Shown: piece by piece, positions 1 to 10,530 of the stretch
Layout: each line of letters starts with the position of its first letter
Position numbering within the stretch: the stretch's first letter is position 1
Origin: Trema orientale
Taxonomy: Eukaryota > Streptophyta > Magnoliopsida > Rosales > Cannabaceae
Length of the DNA stretch: 64,000 nt
Direction: 5' to 3'
NCBI GenBank assembly: GCA_002914845.1
Contig: JXTC01000331.1
Span: 286,931 to 350,930, forward strand
Translations under genes and position numbers: made by a program
Notes under the pieces: model-generated
The model's input: only the letters and a program-made list of their open reading frames with translations
Told to the model about the DNA's origin: nothing
Databases searched by the model: none

Positions 1-204
1 ATAAAATCTTATACTTGGCCCCCTCCCCCCTCCTCCTTTAAAATTTGGGTTTTTTTCTATTGGTAAAGCCCATTTTATAATTATGAAGGCCATTTCAATT
101 GTTTCTCTTAAATATTAAGTAAAGCTCATTACTCATCTTTTAAAGTGTGTGCTGCAGTTCATAAACAAAATAATTAAAAATTGACTTAGCCTAGTTATAT
201 ATAT

Positions 205-441
205 GGTCGCCAATCCAGTAGGTATTTTTTTTTTTACTTATGTATAGGTATTTTTTTTTACCGTTGGATCATCATCTAATGGTGACCAACGGCTATAATA
301 ATGTGTATGAAAAGACGTGCATCATTAATGCTATTTCTCTCTCTTATTTTTTAATATAAAAAAATGTGCAAAAAAAATTTTCATTAGCCAAATTGATATC
401 TATGCATAGGTAAAAAAAAAATACCTACTGGATTGGTGCCC
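205..441 (+). mobile_element. MITE, TA-microsatellite family, copy 1
   Basis: The ends are inverted repeats of the form GGCACCAATCCAGTAGGTA followed by T-runs, about 235 bp apart. The inside holds an internal pair around CGTTGGATC / CCAACGGCT. There is no coding capacity. The flanks are TATATATATG on the left and CTATATGTA on the right, so the element sits inside a TA-rich microsatellite and the target duplication cannot be resolved. Four more copies lie at 3515, 5426, 8800 and 37177. Superfamily not determined. Confidence 0.85.
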
Positions 442-644
442 TATATGTATGTAGTATATAATATTTGCCAGAGAACAACTGCGTAATGTTTTAGTGAATA
501 AGTCCTTTGGGCTTTGTGAGGATGTGAGAATTATGAATGCGGGACGAATTGTATGTAGAAAATTTGGAAATGTGTCTATATCTGAACTAAGTATTATAAA
601 AATACTAGGAGGGCTATTATTTGATGCCTTTAATTAAGCTACCA

Positions 645-716
645 AGTACCAGTTTGATTCTACCTGTTACTAACTATAGTAGTACCAGTTTGATTCTACC
701 TGTTACTAACTATAGA
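645..716. repeat. 36-bp tandem duplication (2 copies)
   Basis: Two nearly identical 36-bp units starting AGTACCAGTTTGATT lie head to tail. They are just before the hAT transposase remnant. No function seen. Confidence 0.9.
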
Positions 717-719
717 TAG

Positions 720-1026
720 GGTATTTTCTGTCATGAACATTGTGAAGAATTGACTATACAACCGAATGAGAGATCAATGGATGAATAACAATTTAGTTGT
801 CTATATTGAGAAAGAAAATTCTGATAAGATTGACGATGAAGCTATTATACAGTGATTTCAGACTATGAGACATCGCCGAGAGTAATTGTAATACATTTAT
901 GGACTTGTTTAAGAATAGTACAAATTTTCAAATTTACCTTTTTAAGGAGAAACTTCTAGTTTTCTTTTGCTATTTTATGGTGAGGTAATTTTTTATTTGC
1001 CCCCTGGATTAAATTCTCGGCTTCGC
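720..1026 (+). mobile_element. hAT transposon 3' end (transposase C-terminus plus terminal repeat)
   Basis: From about 766 the plus strand reads a decayed hAT C-terminal dimerisation tail (MRDQWMNNNLVVYIEK, then IDDEAIIQ, a stop, FQTM). This is the tail of the plant ZMYM1/TTF-type hAT transposases. The same tail occurs on the minus strand at 53409-53513. The fragment ends at 1014-1026 with GGCTTCGCCCCTG, the reverse complement of the hAT-type terminus CAGGGGCGAAGCC. The 5' part of the element is not recognisable in this window. It is a broken, non-autonomous remnant abutting the outermost phytocyanin promoter relic. Confidence 0.7.
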
Positions 1027-1200
1027 CCCTGGATGTGACAAACATTTTTGAACTTACTAGTATACGTAGTAGATGTTCATTTACAATAATATTGATTCTT
1101 TACCGCGTTCTCTCTATAACCAGTTGAATATTGGAACTACATGGAAAAAGGGGGTAGAAAGCACTTTGACTATTTCAGTGGTAAAGATAGTTAATTTATT
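1027..1200 (-). pseudogene. Phytocyanin unit relic: distal promoter only
   Basis: This stretch matches, in the same order, sequence upstream of the two live phytocyanin genes: 'tgacaaacattt..', 'attgattcttta', a CTCTCTATAACCA-like segment, 'ttggaactacatg' and 'aaagcactttgac'. The counterparts are at 3060-3210 (gene 1) and 9510-9640 (gene 2). No phytocyanin coding sequence lies on its downstream (lower-coordinate) side. I infer a fourth tandem unit whose gene was lost, perhaps when the hAT element inserted at 1026. Confidence 0.6.
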
Positions 1201-2039
1201 TAGGTAAATAATCCGGCTGGTATAGTTGTTCAAATTAATGAGCGGGAAAATATATGTGCACTACGGTAAAATACACTTAAGAGTAGTTAATACTTGTCAA
1301 CCCTTAAATATATAATTTATGTCATATATGGAATATGATAAGCCCAAATAACTGGTGATGAGTCTGATCGATGACTAATGCAAACTAGAGGGACTAGCTA
1401 GTAAGAATGAATTAGAGCATAGTTTATGCCAATAGTGTTTGACGTACTCCATCTAATCTACGAGTGTATTATGCAAAATCTACATGTAGATGCCCACACA
1501 TTTTTGGCACTCACATGTGGGGGTTTTAAAGAATAGCAGTTCTGAATTAATTTAACGATAAGAAAAAAAATACTAAAAATAAAAAATCAAATTCAATAAG
1601 CGACCTTACATACATTAAGTACATATATACAAATACATATATTCTTTTGACATCATTTTCTCTCTCACTATCAGGGCCAAATATTGAATTATGGTTATGT
1701 GTATTTCTTTTTGTCTTTGAAGTGATAATTTGGCAGTCAAAAGTGCCTTACTCATTGATAAGAACAATATAATAATAACGATATGGGCTAGTACTTTTAC
1801 AAGAAAATTAACTCATTAATTCAAAAGATTATATTAAACCTTTTCGTTTATACTTCAACAAAATTATTACATACAAGCCAATACTTCCAAATTTCTCACC
1901 ATAAAGCTAAACTGAAAAATCATGCAAAAACATGCACTACTCCAAAATACCATAGAAAAAAAAAATACAATAAAAGAATTTTATTCATGGATATATATAT
2001 ATATATATATATATTACATTATTGGCTGAAATAAAATTA
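1201..2039. other. Intergenic, no gene seen
   Basis: AT-rich sequence 3' of the first phytocyanin gene, with a TA microsatellite at about 1990-2013. It probably includes that gene's 3' UTR next to 2040. No coding, RNA or transposon signal recognised. Confidence 0.5.
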
Positions 2040-2788
2040 TCATACTCGTGCAAAGAACACCCCAAGAACGCCAGTTATGATGAGAAACATGTACCCAAAT
2101 CTTGAAGCAGAGCTAATAGTAGCCGCAGAAGAGGGCGGAGACGCCGGAGATGCTACCTGATCAAGCACAGTGATCACAAGCTTCTGCTTTCCCACTTCAC
2201 AGTGTTGAGCAACGCCGCAAATGTACCATTTTCTTCCTGGAGCTGCCAGCGTGACGACATCGTTTCCACTAGTCAAAGCCGCCGTCCCCGCCGGTGCTTG
2301 ACATTGTTGGAAGCCGGCACCATCGACTTTGAGCACGTTATGAGCTCCCTCCGGATACTTAAATACTGCACCAAGCAATGGTTACCGTTCAGAAAATAAA
2401 GAATGCGCGATCATTAATGTTAACATTAGAGGTATGTGTGGTTACCAATTAGATTAGGTCTGCAATTACAAGATTACTATACTTTTAACCGATCACAAAT
2501 TCACATGTTAGACCAAAAATTATGATGCATGAATTATGCAAATTTACAAAATAACCTTTTATTATATAGGTTGAAGAATATAATCATCACTGAGCACAAA
2601 TATCATAGTTATAAGTTTATACCGAGTTTGTCACCAACGTGGAACTCCTTTCCCTGAGCCCAAGCTTGGTAATCGAAGTTAGTAGTCCAGCCTTTCTCAT
2701 CTCCAACAATGTATTCAACTGCCGAAATTGAAGGAATGATGATTGCTATAATAGCAAGAGTAATGAAAAGTTGCTTCGAGGAGGCCAT
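2040..2788 (-). CDS. Phytocyanin (stellacyanin/uclacyanin-like blue copper protein), copy 1
   Basis: Two exons, 2623-2788 and 2040-2365 (257-bp intron, phase 1), encode 163 residues. Residues 1-23 form a signal peptide (MASSKQLF..PSISA). The mature protein starts VEYIVGDEKGWT and has the plastocyanin-like fold pattern. Candidate copper ligands are His64 (GAHNV), Cys105 (YICG) and His110. Cys77 and Cys111 should form the family disulfide. The usual axial segment HCxxGQK or HCxxGMK reads HCEVGKQK here, one residue longer, so the axial ligand is probably Gln116. A short Ser/Pro/Ala linker precedes a hydrophobic C-terminus (FGYMFLIITGVLGVFF) that looks like a GPI-anchor signal. The product is expected at the outer plasma membrane or cell wall, in electron transfer or wall redox. 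The ATG at 2788 is chosen because it starts the signal peptide. Gene 2 at 7594 is a close tandem paralogue. Confidence 0.93.
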
Positions 2789-2912
2789 TGCTAATAATTT
2801 TCTTCGATTAATTATAGTCTCCTCTATGAAAATTTGGTATTCTCTAGCGAGATGGCCTCAATAAGCAAATACCGCTTTGTGAATTGTGATCATTACAAGT
2901 TCAATTATTGCG

Positions 2913-2920
2913 TATTTATA
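2913..2920 (-). promoter_or_regulatory. TATA box of phytocyanin copy 1
   Basis: On the minus strand this reads TATAAATA, about 125 bp upstream of the ATG. The same CTATAAATA context precedes phytocyanin copy 2 at the same spacing, which supports it as the core promoter. Confidence 0.6.
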
Positions 2921-3514
2921 GGCTTTGGCTCCATCCGCATTTAAAAAATAATAATAGTAACAATAGTAATAATAATAATTCTAGAGATCATCAATATTTA
3001 GTCTGGCGTTAATTGGACGGCAATGCCTGCCTGCCGAATGGCATAATAAGGTTCCATTTGAAATGACAAACATTTTCAACCTTATTATTAGTAGATTCAT
3101 GCATCAGTTATTACTAGATTGATTCTTTATAGAGCGGCCGTCTTCTCTCTCTATGACGGTACGACCAATTCAATTTGGAACTACATGAAAGGTAGAAACC
3201 ACTTTGATTATTAGATTATTTGTTAAGAAAATTTAATCCAAGTAAATTTGTGTGGTGATTTAGGATTGTGGTTTGGCAATATTACCCTTTTGAAATTAAA
3301 AGGTTTTTTTTTCCCTATAAAAGGAGACCCTCCATTCTATTGTAATATACAAAAGATTAATATTAGAGACACTAAAATTTTACACCAAAAACTTATACCA
3401 CATACAAAAATGCTAAATTGTCATATACTTATCTTATTATGGATTAAACGCTCAGATCATTTACTAACTAGAGAAATAGAATAGAAAATAAAGCAAATAT
3501 AGGCTTATATATAT

Positions 3515-3729
3515 GGGCCATAATCCATAGGTATTTTTTTAGCCATTGGATCACTATTTAACGGCTACCATAATTTGAGTAGATAGAAAAAAAAAATAAA
3601 TACACATTATTTAATGTTTTTCTCTCTCTATCTTTTACCATAAAAAGATGTACTTGATGAATTTTAATTGGGCACAACAATACTTATAAATAAGTAAAAA
3701 AAAAAAAAAAAACTTACTGGATTGATGCC
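3515..3729 (+). mobile_element. MITE, TA-microsatellite family, copy 2
   Basis: Degenerate copy of the 205-441 element in the same orientation, with a GGCCATAATCCATAGGTA start and an ACTGGATTGATGCC end. It lies between TATATATATG and a long TA/TATC microsatellite (3730-3800). Confidence 0.75.
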
Positions 3730-4014
3730 TATATATACATATAATATATATATAGATATATATATATCTATATATCTATATCTATATATATTATAGATCA
3801 TTTTCAATGTAAGAGTTACATTTAGCAGGTGTAAGTATTTTCAAGTATTTTTATTATGATAAAAAAGAAAGAATATGAGAAAATCTTAATTCTGTGATTT
3901 TTCTATGTAATCTCATTTTCCAAAACCAGTCCTAATTAGCATCTTTTATATGTACTAAGAAGAACTAGGAATAAATGTGTTAACACCTATGGTGTTAATC
4001 CAAAAGGAAAATAA

Positions 4015-5105
4015 TATATATGGAAACTAATTTATAAAGGCCATTTGCTTGGACAGTAGTACAGCACATTTGCTTGGAGAATGAAGGCCATTGCTTATGT
4101 CTCATAATTCGTTGAATTAAGACATGGTTTTCTCTTCTGGTAGCTGCGCGACTTGAGCAAAATAACGAAATGCTAGTGAATTGTGATCGAAACAAGTTGA
4201 AATGTTGTGCATTAATCTATAGGCTTTGAAGCTATCTATACCTGCAAAACTTAGAGACCATGACCCAAAAATGTCAAATGGCCATCTATTAGGTACAACA
4301 TCAAAGCACGAAAAAATTTGTGACAAGTATAGTACGACATGAAGTGATTTTAGGCCGTACCAAATACGACACGAGGTGTTAGACCGTGTCGGGCTCATGT
4401 TTTTAGACATTACAGGTTAGCATGACATAACACGATATTGAGCATGAGCATGAAAAGTACGACACGACCCATAAAGTATAGTACTAGATACGTTAAAAAA
4501 AATATGTTCTTATTTATAATATTTATGACTACTTTTAGAATTAATAACATGATGATAAATTATAGTAATTATAATTACTAGAAATTAGAATAATGGCTAA
4601 ATAAAAATTACTGCTAAATCTCACACTTAATTGTTATTAATAGATTTTGTTCTTTTGCAGAAATAAATATTAATTGATAATTAGAAATTGATAATTAATT
4701 CTGATTTGACTTCATTGTGTCTAGCACGAAATGGACATAACATAAGCATAAGTACAATATGAGATACGTCTATGACTGTGTCTATGAGCCATGTCGAGCT
4801 TCAAATATTTGAGTTTGAGCAAATGAGTATGTGAGGTACAAAACGAAACATGAGTGGACTTACCTTTCACAAGTACCGGCATGACTTATTTGACATCTCT
4901 ACTATAACCGAGGGAATAAAGGTCTGGCCTCGGACCGCAATATATTGCGTGCAGCCAGCCGAATGACATAATAGGATTCCATTTAATTATGTGACAAATA
5001 TTCTTTTATAAATAAATTACCATTTACGAGATTGAAATTAATTTGATTCTTTTAATTTTGGGCTTTTGTTCATCTAGCTCAATTCTCTATGACCAATTCA
5101 AAATC
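4015..5105 (-). pseudogene. Phytocyanin unit relic: 5' UTR and promoter retained, coding region lost
   Basis: Two blocks match the upstream regions of the live phytocyanin genes. Block 1 (about 4085-4250, minus strand) matches the start-codon surroundings (AAGGCCATTGCTTA) and the 5' leader ending in 'gtgaattgtgatcgaaacaag' and 'tataggctttg'. Block 2 (about 4925-5105) matches the distal promoter ('gccgaatgacataataggattcc', 'tgacaaatatt', 'tctctatgaccaattc'). The roughly 650 bp between them is AT-rich and not shared. Below about 4085, where the signal peptide should begin, no phytocyanin sequence follows. This is a dead third unit of the array lying between the two live genes. Confidence 0.65.
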
Positions 5106-5425
5106 GGATTTTTAATTTCCCTCTGACTTTCATGAACTGTACCAGTACTAGTGCTGCACACCTACACAACAGGTAATAAAGTATAATGAAAGTTAGAAAC
5201 GTTATTCTAATTTCTGTTTGTTTCATATGTGTAAGCGGCGAAGATTTGATTAGTATATATAGTTTTCTCTTGTTAATTAACAATTGATACATAACTGAAA
5301 CTTTTTTCCCCTCTTTTCATTTGGTTTAATTTGTACTTTTATTTTGAAAGTGTATGGATGAAATGGAACAATTAAATGCCACTCCTATCAATTACAATTG
5401 ATCTGGAGAATATATATATATATAT

Positions 5426-5669
5426 GGGCACCAATCCAGTAGGTATTTTTTTTTTTTTTATCTATGTATAGGTATCAATTTGGCTAATGAAAATTTAACA
5501 TGCATATTTTTTTATTATAAAAAGTAAGAAAGAGAAAGAGTATTAATGATGCACGTCTTTTCATGTACTTTATTATAGCCGTTAGATCACCATTTAATAG
5601 TAATCCAACGGCTAAAAAAAAATACTTACCCATAGGTTAAAAAAAAAAAAAACCTATTGGATTGGCAAC
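5426..5669 (-). mobile_element. MITE, TA-microsatellite family, copy 3
   Basis: Well-preserved copy in the opposite orientation to 205-441, starting GGGCACCAATCCAGTAGGT and ending CTATTGGATTGGCAAC. It is flanked by TATATATATATATAT on the left and TTATATATATA on the right. Confidence 0.85.
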
Positions 5670-6416
5670 TTATATATATAAATGATATTGAAGATGATGA
5701 TTATAAGTTAGTGGATGATTATTGAGAAGTAAAAAAAAGTATGAAAGGAGGATATTTTGGCACAATTTTTTTTAATAGGATTACTTATGGCTTTATATCT
5801 TTAAAGTGTATGTTTCTTTCTTGATTTTTAATTTTTTAACGGTATTTTCTTACTTCTTATTGATTTTAGGTTTCAAATTTTGTGTACCTTTTAGTACTAT
5901 GAAATCTTTTTAGATTTTAATTGTTCATTTCAATTCTTCAATTAACCTAATCTGCCATATCCACTGCCAAAAACCGCCTAATCCACCTTATAGTGTTGAG
6001 CTTTTCCAAAACTCCCTAAAAGTAAAACTGCTCAACCCACTCGTTGTTCACCCCACCTCTCCCCAGCCCTTTCAATATTTTCTTTTAACTCTGAATCCAA
6101 TTGAACTATTGAAAAGTAGAATATCAGAAAATTAAGCATCCTTTTAAATAGAAAATTAAATGCCTCAACCCACTCATTGTATTCGACCTTCTTTCTTTAA
6201 ATTAACTAATAATTTAGTAGTAAAAAGTACTGTCTTTTGTACTGTATGTGTTGAGCCTAATCATAGTATATTTTAATCACCTTATCATAAAGTACATGCG
6301 AATTAACCTTGGGTATTTCGTACGAATATATTGGGTATTTCTCACAAATAAATTTGGTGAACACCACTTGTTTTTCCTCATTAATTAAATCTACTACCAT
6401 ACTATTTTTTTAAATG

Positions 6417-6520
6417 AATTCTTGACGATCTTGACGGATTCTTAACGTCAGTGATAATTTTGATAGATTCTTGATGGATTCTTGACGGATTCTTGATGAA
6501 TTCCTGACAAATTCTTGATT
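6417..6520. repeat. Minisatellite of ~11-12 bp units
   Basis: About eight imperfect repeats of the type GATTCTTGACG / GATTCTTGATG in a row. No coding or regulatory role is evident. Confidence 0.75.
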
Positions 6521-7593
6521 AATTTCCTCCCAAAAATAGTAGAATCTAATAGTGATGGTAAATTTAATTAAACATTTAAAAAACGTGGTAATTATCTACT
6601 TAACCCGTATTTCTCACAAATATTTTAGGGCTTTTCACTCAAATGACCGAATTTTTAATCACTATTCGCAAAATGCAATTTTTCAAACACTATTGAAAAA
6701 GTACTGAATTTTGAAAATTATTTGACAAATAGCTATTTTTTTATATTTAATTGATCAAAATATATTAATTTATTTTTGTTTAGAATTGATTTAGTTTTAA
6801 AAAATTAATTTATTTTGTATAAAATTTTATTTACTTTTAAATAATAGATCAACTAAAAAAATGCTATTTATTAAAATAAAATTATAAAACTGTTATTTAT
6901 TAAATAGATATAAAAAAAAGTTTATTTTTTTCGAATTGATCTAGAAAAAAGGGCATTTCTTATAATGCTCTATGTTTTAGAGTGCTTATTTTACTAATAT
7001 TATATATAAAAGATATTGATAATTTTTTTTCTTCTGAAAAAAGGTATATATAGAAAGGATATTAGGGGGCCAATTTTAGGTAAGTGAAATTATAAGAGAA
7101 ACACGGGAGTCTTTCAAAGCGTGAGGTGTGAGATTTTCTTATATTCTTTTCCTTTATCTTAATAAAAACTTGCAACAACTAAATTGGACATAAATCCTAT
7201 ATTGAGGGTGAAGCATTACAAATGTTTACTTGCTTTATTTTTTTTGGTTTTTTTCTTCTACTTTCGTTAGTGAAAAATTAGGGCGGTTAATCCACAACAC
7301 TGAAATAACTAAGATTGATCAAAACATTGTAATTATTACGTATAATATATGTTTCGTGCTAATGCTTTTGCAAGAAATTTAAACTCAATTTTAAGATAAT
7401 TAAAAAAATTGTACATATTGCTCTCCCTATATATATACACTACAATTTACAAACCAATACATCCAAATTTCTCACCCTAAATATAAATTGATCAAAATTC
7501 ATATAGAAACAAGTATATTGATCGAAATACCAAAAACATAAACGAAAGAATCATCATATATGGATGTGACATTATTGGTTAGATATTTGAAGC

Positions 7594-9269
7594 TCATAAC
7601 AATCCAAGAACGCTAGTTGAGATGAGGAACATCAAGCCAAATCCTGAAGCAGCAGAGGTAACAGTACTTGCGCCAGATGGTTGATTTTGGCTAGGAGGGG
7701 GCGGTTGAGGTTGGCTAGGAGAGGGTGAAGATGCCGGAGACAAAACCTTACCAATGACTGTAATAAAAAGCTTTTGCTTTCCCACTTCGCAGTGCTGAGC
7801 AACGCCGCAAATGTACCATTTTCTTCCCGGGGTCGCCAGCGTAATCGTATCGTTTCCGCTTGATAGCGGCTCTGCACCGGCCGGTGCTGTACATTGTCGG
7901 AAGCCGCCACCATCAACTTTGAAAACGTTATGAACTCCTTGTGGGTACTTGAATACTGCACCAAGCAATCATCGTATTAGAAAGCATCTCCAATGAATAT
8001 TGAGGTTCTGATTTTGAGTGGTATGCTAAAAACGCGTTAGGTATAAGATTCAAATTCTATTTTATAAATCTAAAAACAGTTTTCATATAGAAAATTGATA
8101 AGAAAGAATTTCTAGAATAAGATTCGAATCTTATACCAGATATGCTCGTATGAACTCTAAATTTATAATGTCGTTCTAGGATGAGTTTTTTTTCTCTAGC
8201 TCCAAGATCCTATGATGAGTTGGTAGATGGTAATTTGACAATAGAAGAATATTTATAGTTAAAAGGATGAAAAGACCTTTCGTAAATCAAAATAATATTC
8301 AGAATATAAAATCACATTTTTCTTAGCATCGTATTGGAGTATCAACCCTAAAAGTGTGATGGTAAACTTTGTATTTTAGCTAGTATTGTAGAATGCCACA
8401 CCTTCTTTTAGTGGAGATGGTCTCAGTATGTTGAGGAAATAAGCAATAGATGTCGTTTATAGTTCTTGAAAATAATGGCATGTGTCTTGTGAGGACCAAT
8501 ATTCTAAAAAGCAAATTTAAACAATGTTACAAAGTACTTATTGATCACAGTTTATTAGCGATCATTTATCATTGGATTTTTATAAATATATTTTTGTGCA
8601 ACAAGTGATTGTAAGGATTGTTATTATTTGACAAACCTATTTATCCATAACATTTCTCTATTTTGATTGATTTGATATCCCATTTTTCTTGATTCTTTTT
8701 CTTAGAAAATACATACACAATTAATGCACCGCAGATACACACATATACATATAAATACATACACAATTAATGTACCGCAGATATATACATATACATATAG
8801 GACACCAATTTGGTAGGTATTTTTTTTAACCTATAAATAGATATTGTTTTACCTAACTAAAAATCATTACGTATGTCTTTTCATGCTAAAAGATAGAGAG
8901 AAAAAAATATTAAATAAATAATGAATATTTATTTTTATTATTTTTTTCCAATTACTTAAATTATGATAGACGTTAAATAATATGATCCAACGACTAAAAA
9001 TAAAAAATACTTATAGATAAGTAAAAAAATATATTTACTAGATTGGGAACCATATATATATATATACCGATCATATATAATTAGGTTAAGAATTTACTTA
9101 GTTTGTCACCAACATGGAACTCCTTTCCCGTGGCCCAAGCTTGGTAATCGAAATTGACAGTCCAGCCACTTTCATCTCCGACTATATATTCAACTGCTGA
9201 AATTGAAGGGACGAAAATAGCGATGATTGCTAGAATAATGAATAGTTGTAGCCTGGAAGAATTAGACAT
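7594..9269 (-). CDS. Phytocyanin (stellacyanin/uclacyanin-like blue copper protein), copy 2
   Basis: Two exons, 9098-9269 and 7594-7955, encode 177 residues. The phase-1 intron is at the same place as in copy 1, but it is 1142 bp long and carries a MITE (8800-9051) starting about 46 bp inside the donor. Signal peptide MSNSSRLQLF..PSISA; mature start VEYIVGDESGWT. Candidate copper ligands are His66 (GVHNV), Cys107 (YICG), His112 and probably Gln118 in HCEVGKQK, which shares the extra residue seen in copy 1. The linker is longer and Pro-rich (SPASSPSPSQPQPPPPSQ), typical of O-glycosylated arabinogalactan-like phytocyanins, and is followed by a hydrophobic GPI-type tail. It is very close to copy 1 in sequence and upstream region, so the pair arose by tandem duplication. 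Confidence 0.92.
8711..8799. repeat. 46-bp tandem duplication beside a MITE
   Basis: Two units starting ACATACACAATTAATG and ending in a TA/CA-rich run lie directly next to the left end of MITE copy 4, inside the intron of phytocyanin copy 2. Confidence 0.8.
8800..9051 (-). mobile_element. MITE, TA-microsatellite family, copy 4
   Basis: Degenerate copy starting GGACACCAATTTGGTAGGTA and ending ACTAGATTGGGAACC, flanked by CATATACATATA and ATATATATATA. It lies wholly inside the intron of phytocyanin copy 2. Confidence 0.75.
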
Positions 9270-9376
9270 TGCTTAATTTTCTTCACTTAAAACTCTTCTC
9301 TCAAGATTTGGTATTCTCTTGAGCAAGTGAAGAAAGTGCTTGTGATTTGTGATCGTAACAATTTGAAATGTTAGCC

Positions 9377-9384
9377 TATTTATA
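9377..9384 (-). promoter_or_regulatory. TATA box of phytocyanin copy 2
   Basis: Minus strand TATAAATA within GCCTATAAATAGGC, about 110 bp upstream of the ATG. It is the counterpart of the box at 2913. The upstream region to about 9640 is alignable with 2920-3210 and 4925-5105. Confidence 0.6.
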
Positions 9385-9640
9385 GGCTTAGGCTAGCTTT
9401 GGCCCCATCCTATATTGCAAAAAGAGACTTTGGGGAGCATGTAATATATTATGGCCTCGGACGGCAGTGCCTACTAATTACCAAATGGCATAATAAGATT
9501 CCATTAGATGCGACAAACATTGTGAACCAAATACTAGCATACGAATTATTACTCACCATTTACAAGATTGATTCTTTTGGAGCTTGTTCCTCTGATTATT
9601 TCAACATTGGATTTTACATGAAAAGGGTATAAAGCATTTT

Positions 9641-10068
9641 TCCTCTAACCTTCATCAATTGTCTTGGCCGATCGAGTACAAGTACTATGTATATGATTTT
9701 GCACTAATTTCTGCTGAACAATTCCAAGAAAATTGAGAATGTAAAGAAGCTTCCTTCTGTTTGCTACATTTTCAATTTAAAGGGGATTTGCACCTGAGTT
9801 AGGAGTAATTTGGACCAAAATGAATTTTTCTTGCCATTTTTCTAGAAGAAGTTTCTAGGACGAGTTGTAATAATTTTAACCTTCTTATGACTTATAGTCA
9901 TAATAAATGTGATTAAGTTCCTAAACAAATCATCTTAAAAACTGATCACAGGAAAGTTATTTAGGCCCAAAAAAAAAAAAAAACCTTAGTCCTGTTCATT
10001 TCCTATTTGAAAGTGCATTTTTTTCATGTTGGTGAATGGTTATCCCCATATGTATGAGTATTTATAAC
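9641..10068. other. Intergenic, no gene seen
   Basis: Separates the divergent phytocyanin copy 2 and SLAC1 genes. No feature recognised apart from a poly-A run near 9970. Confidence 0.4.
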
Positions 10069-10530
10069 AAATGACCCTTTTTTAGACTTCATGATAATAA
10101 ATGTCCATGTTTTCATTTTAATAGTAAAATTACCGAGTTTATCATTATTACATCGAGTATATCAGACAATTAGTAGATCAGATGTCAGTTTATCAGTTTT
10201 GTACTAATATATATAAATTCTTCCACTTGAGTATATATGATATAGTATAACTAATATATCTGGAACTAATAAACGTAATCATTATGTTATAAATCTTTTA
10301 ACTTTATAGCAAAATGGCCATCCATATTAGACATTAGTAGATTATATATCAGTTAATTAGTTTTGTACTAATATGTACTCCATATTCTTTAGACGGATTA
10401 TATCTGATGTCTTGTATGCAAAACTGATGTACGTATATTGTAAGTTGTAACTGATAAACTCAGTCATTTTACTATAAAACAAAAAGCATGAACACCCACT
10501 AAAAATGAATTGTTAAAAACGGCCATTTCA
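10069..10530. mobile_element. Non-autonomous DNA transposon with ~80-bp inverted ends, upstream of SLAC1
   Basis: The left end (AAATGACCCTTTTTTAGAC..., with TAGTAAAATTACCGAGTTTA further in) is an imperfect inverted copy of the right end, whose reverse complement runs GAAATGGCCGTTTTTAAC... with TAGTAAAATGACTGAGTTTA. The inside carries two direct copies of a 'cagtt..tagttttgtactaatat' segment. No protein is encoded. It ends about 545 bp before the SLAC1 start codon, so it lies in that promoter. Confidence 0.65.

Larger units (their letters stand above)
5106..7593. other. Intergenic between phytocyanin units
   Basis: Apart from the MITE at 5426-5669 and the short repeat at 6417-6520, this is low-complexity AT-rich DNA, especially 6640-7000. 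No convincing gene. The last 100 bp probably include the 3' UTR of phytocyanin copy 2. Confidence 0.5.

Noticed and set aside
3248-3484. 78-codon plus-strand open frame between the phytocyanin unit and a MITE
   Set aside because: AT-rich, no domain, no splice partners, and the leucine/isoleucine composition is what random AT-rich DNA gives.
4117-4410. 97-codon minus-strand open frame in the phytocyanin relic
   Set aside because: It lies in the decayed leader/promoter region and does not resemble phytocyanin protein in any part; chance frame.
9399-9632. 77-codon plus-strand open frame
   Set aside because: It overlaps the promoter block conserved among all phytocyanin units on the opposite strand, so the conservation is not due to coding.
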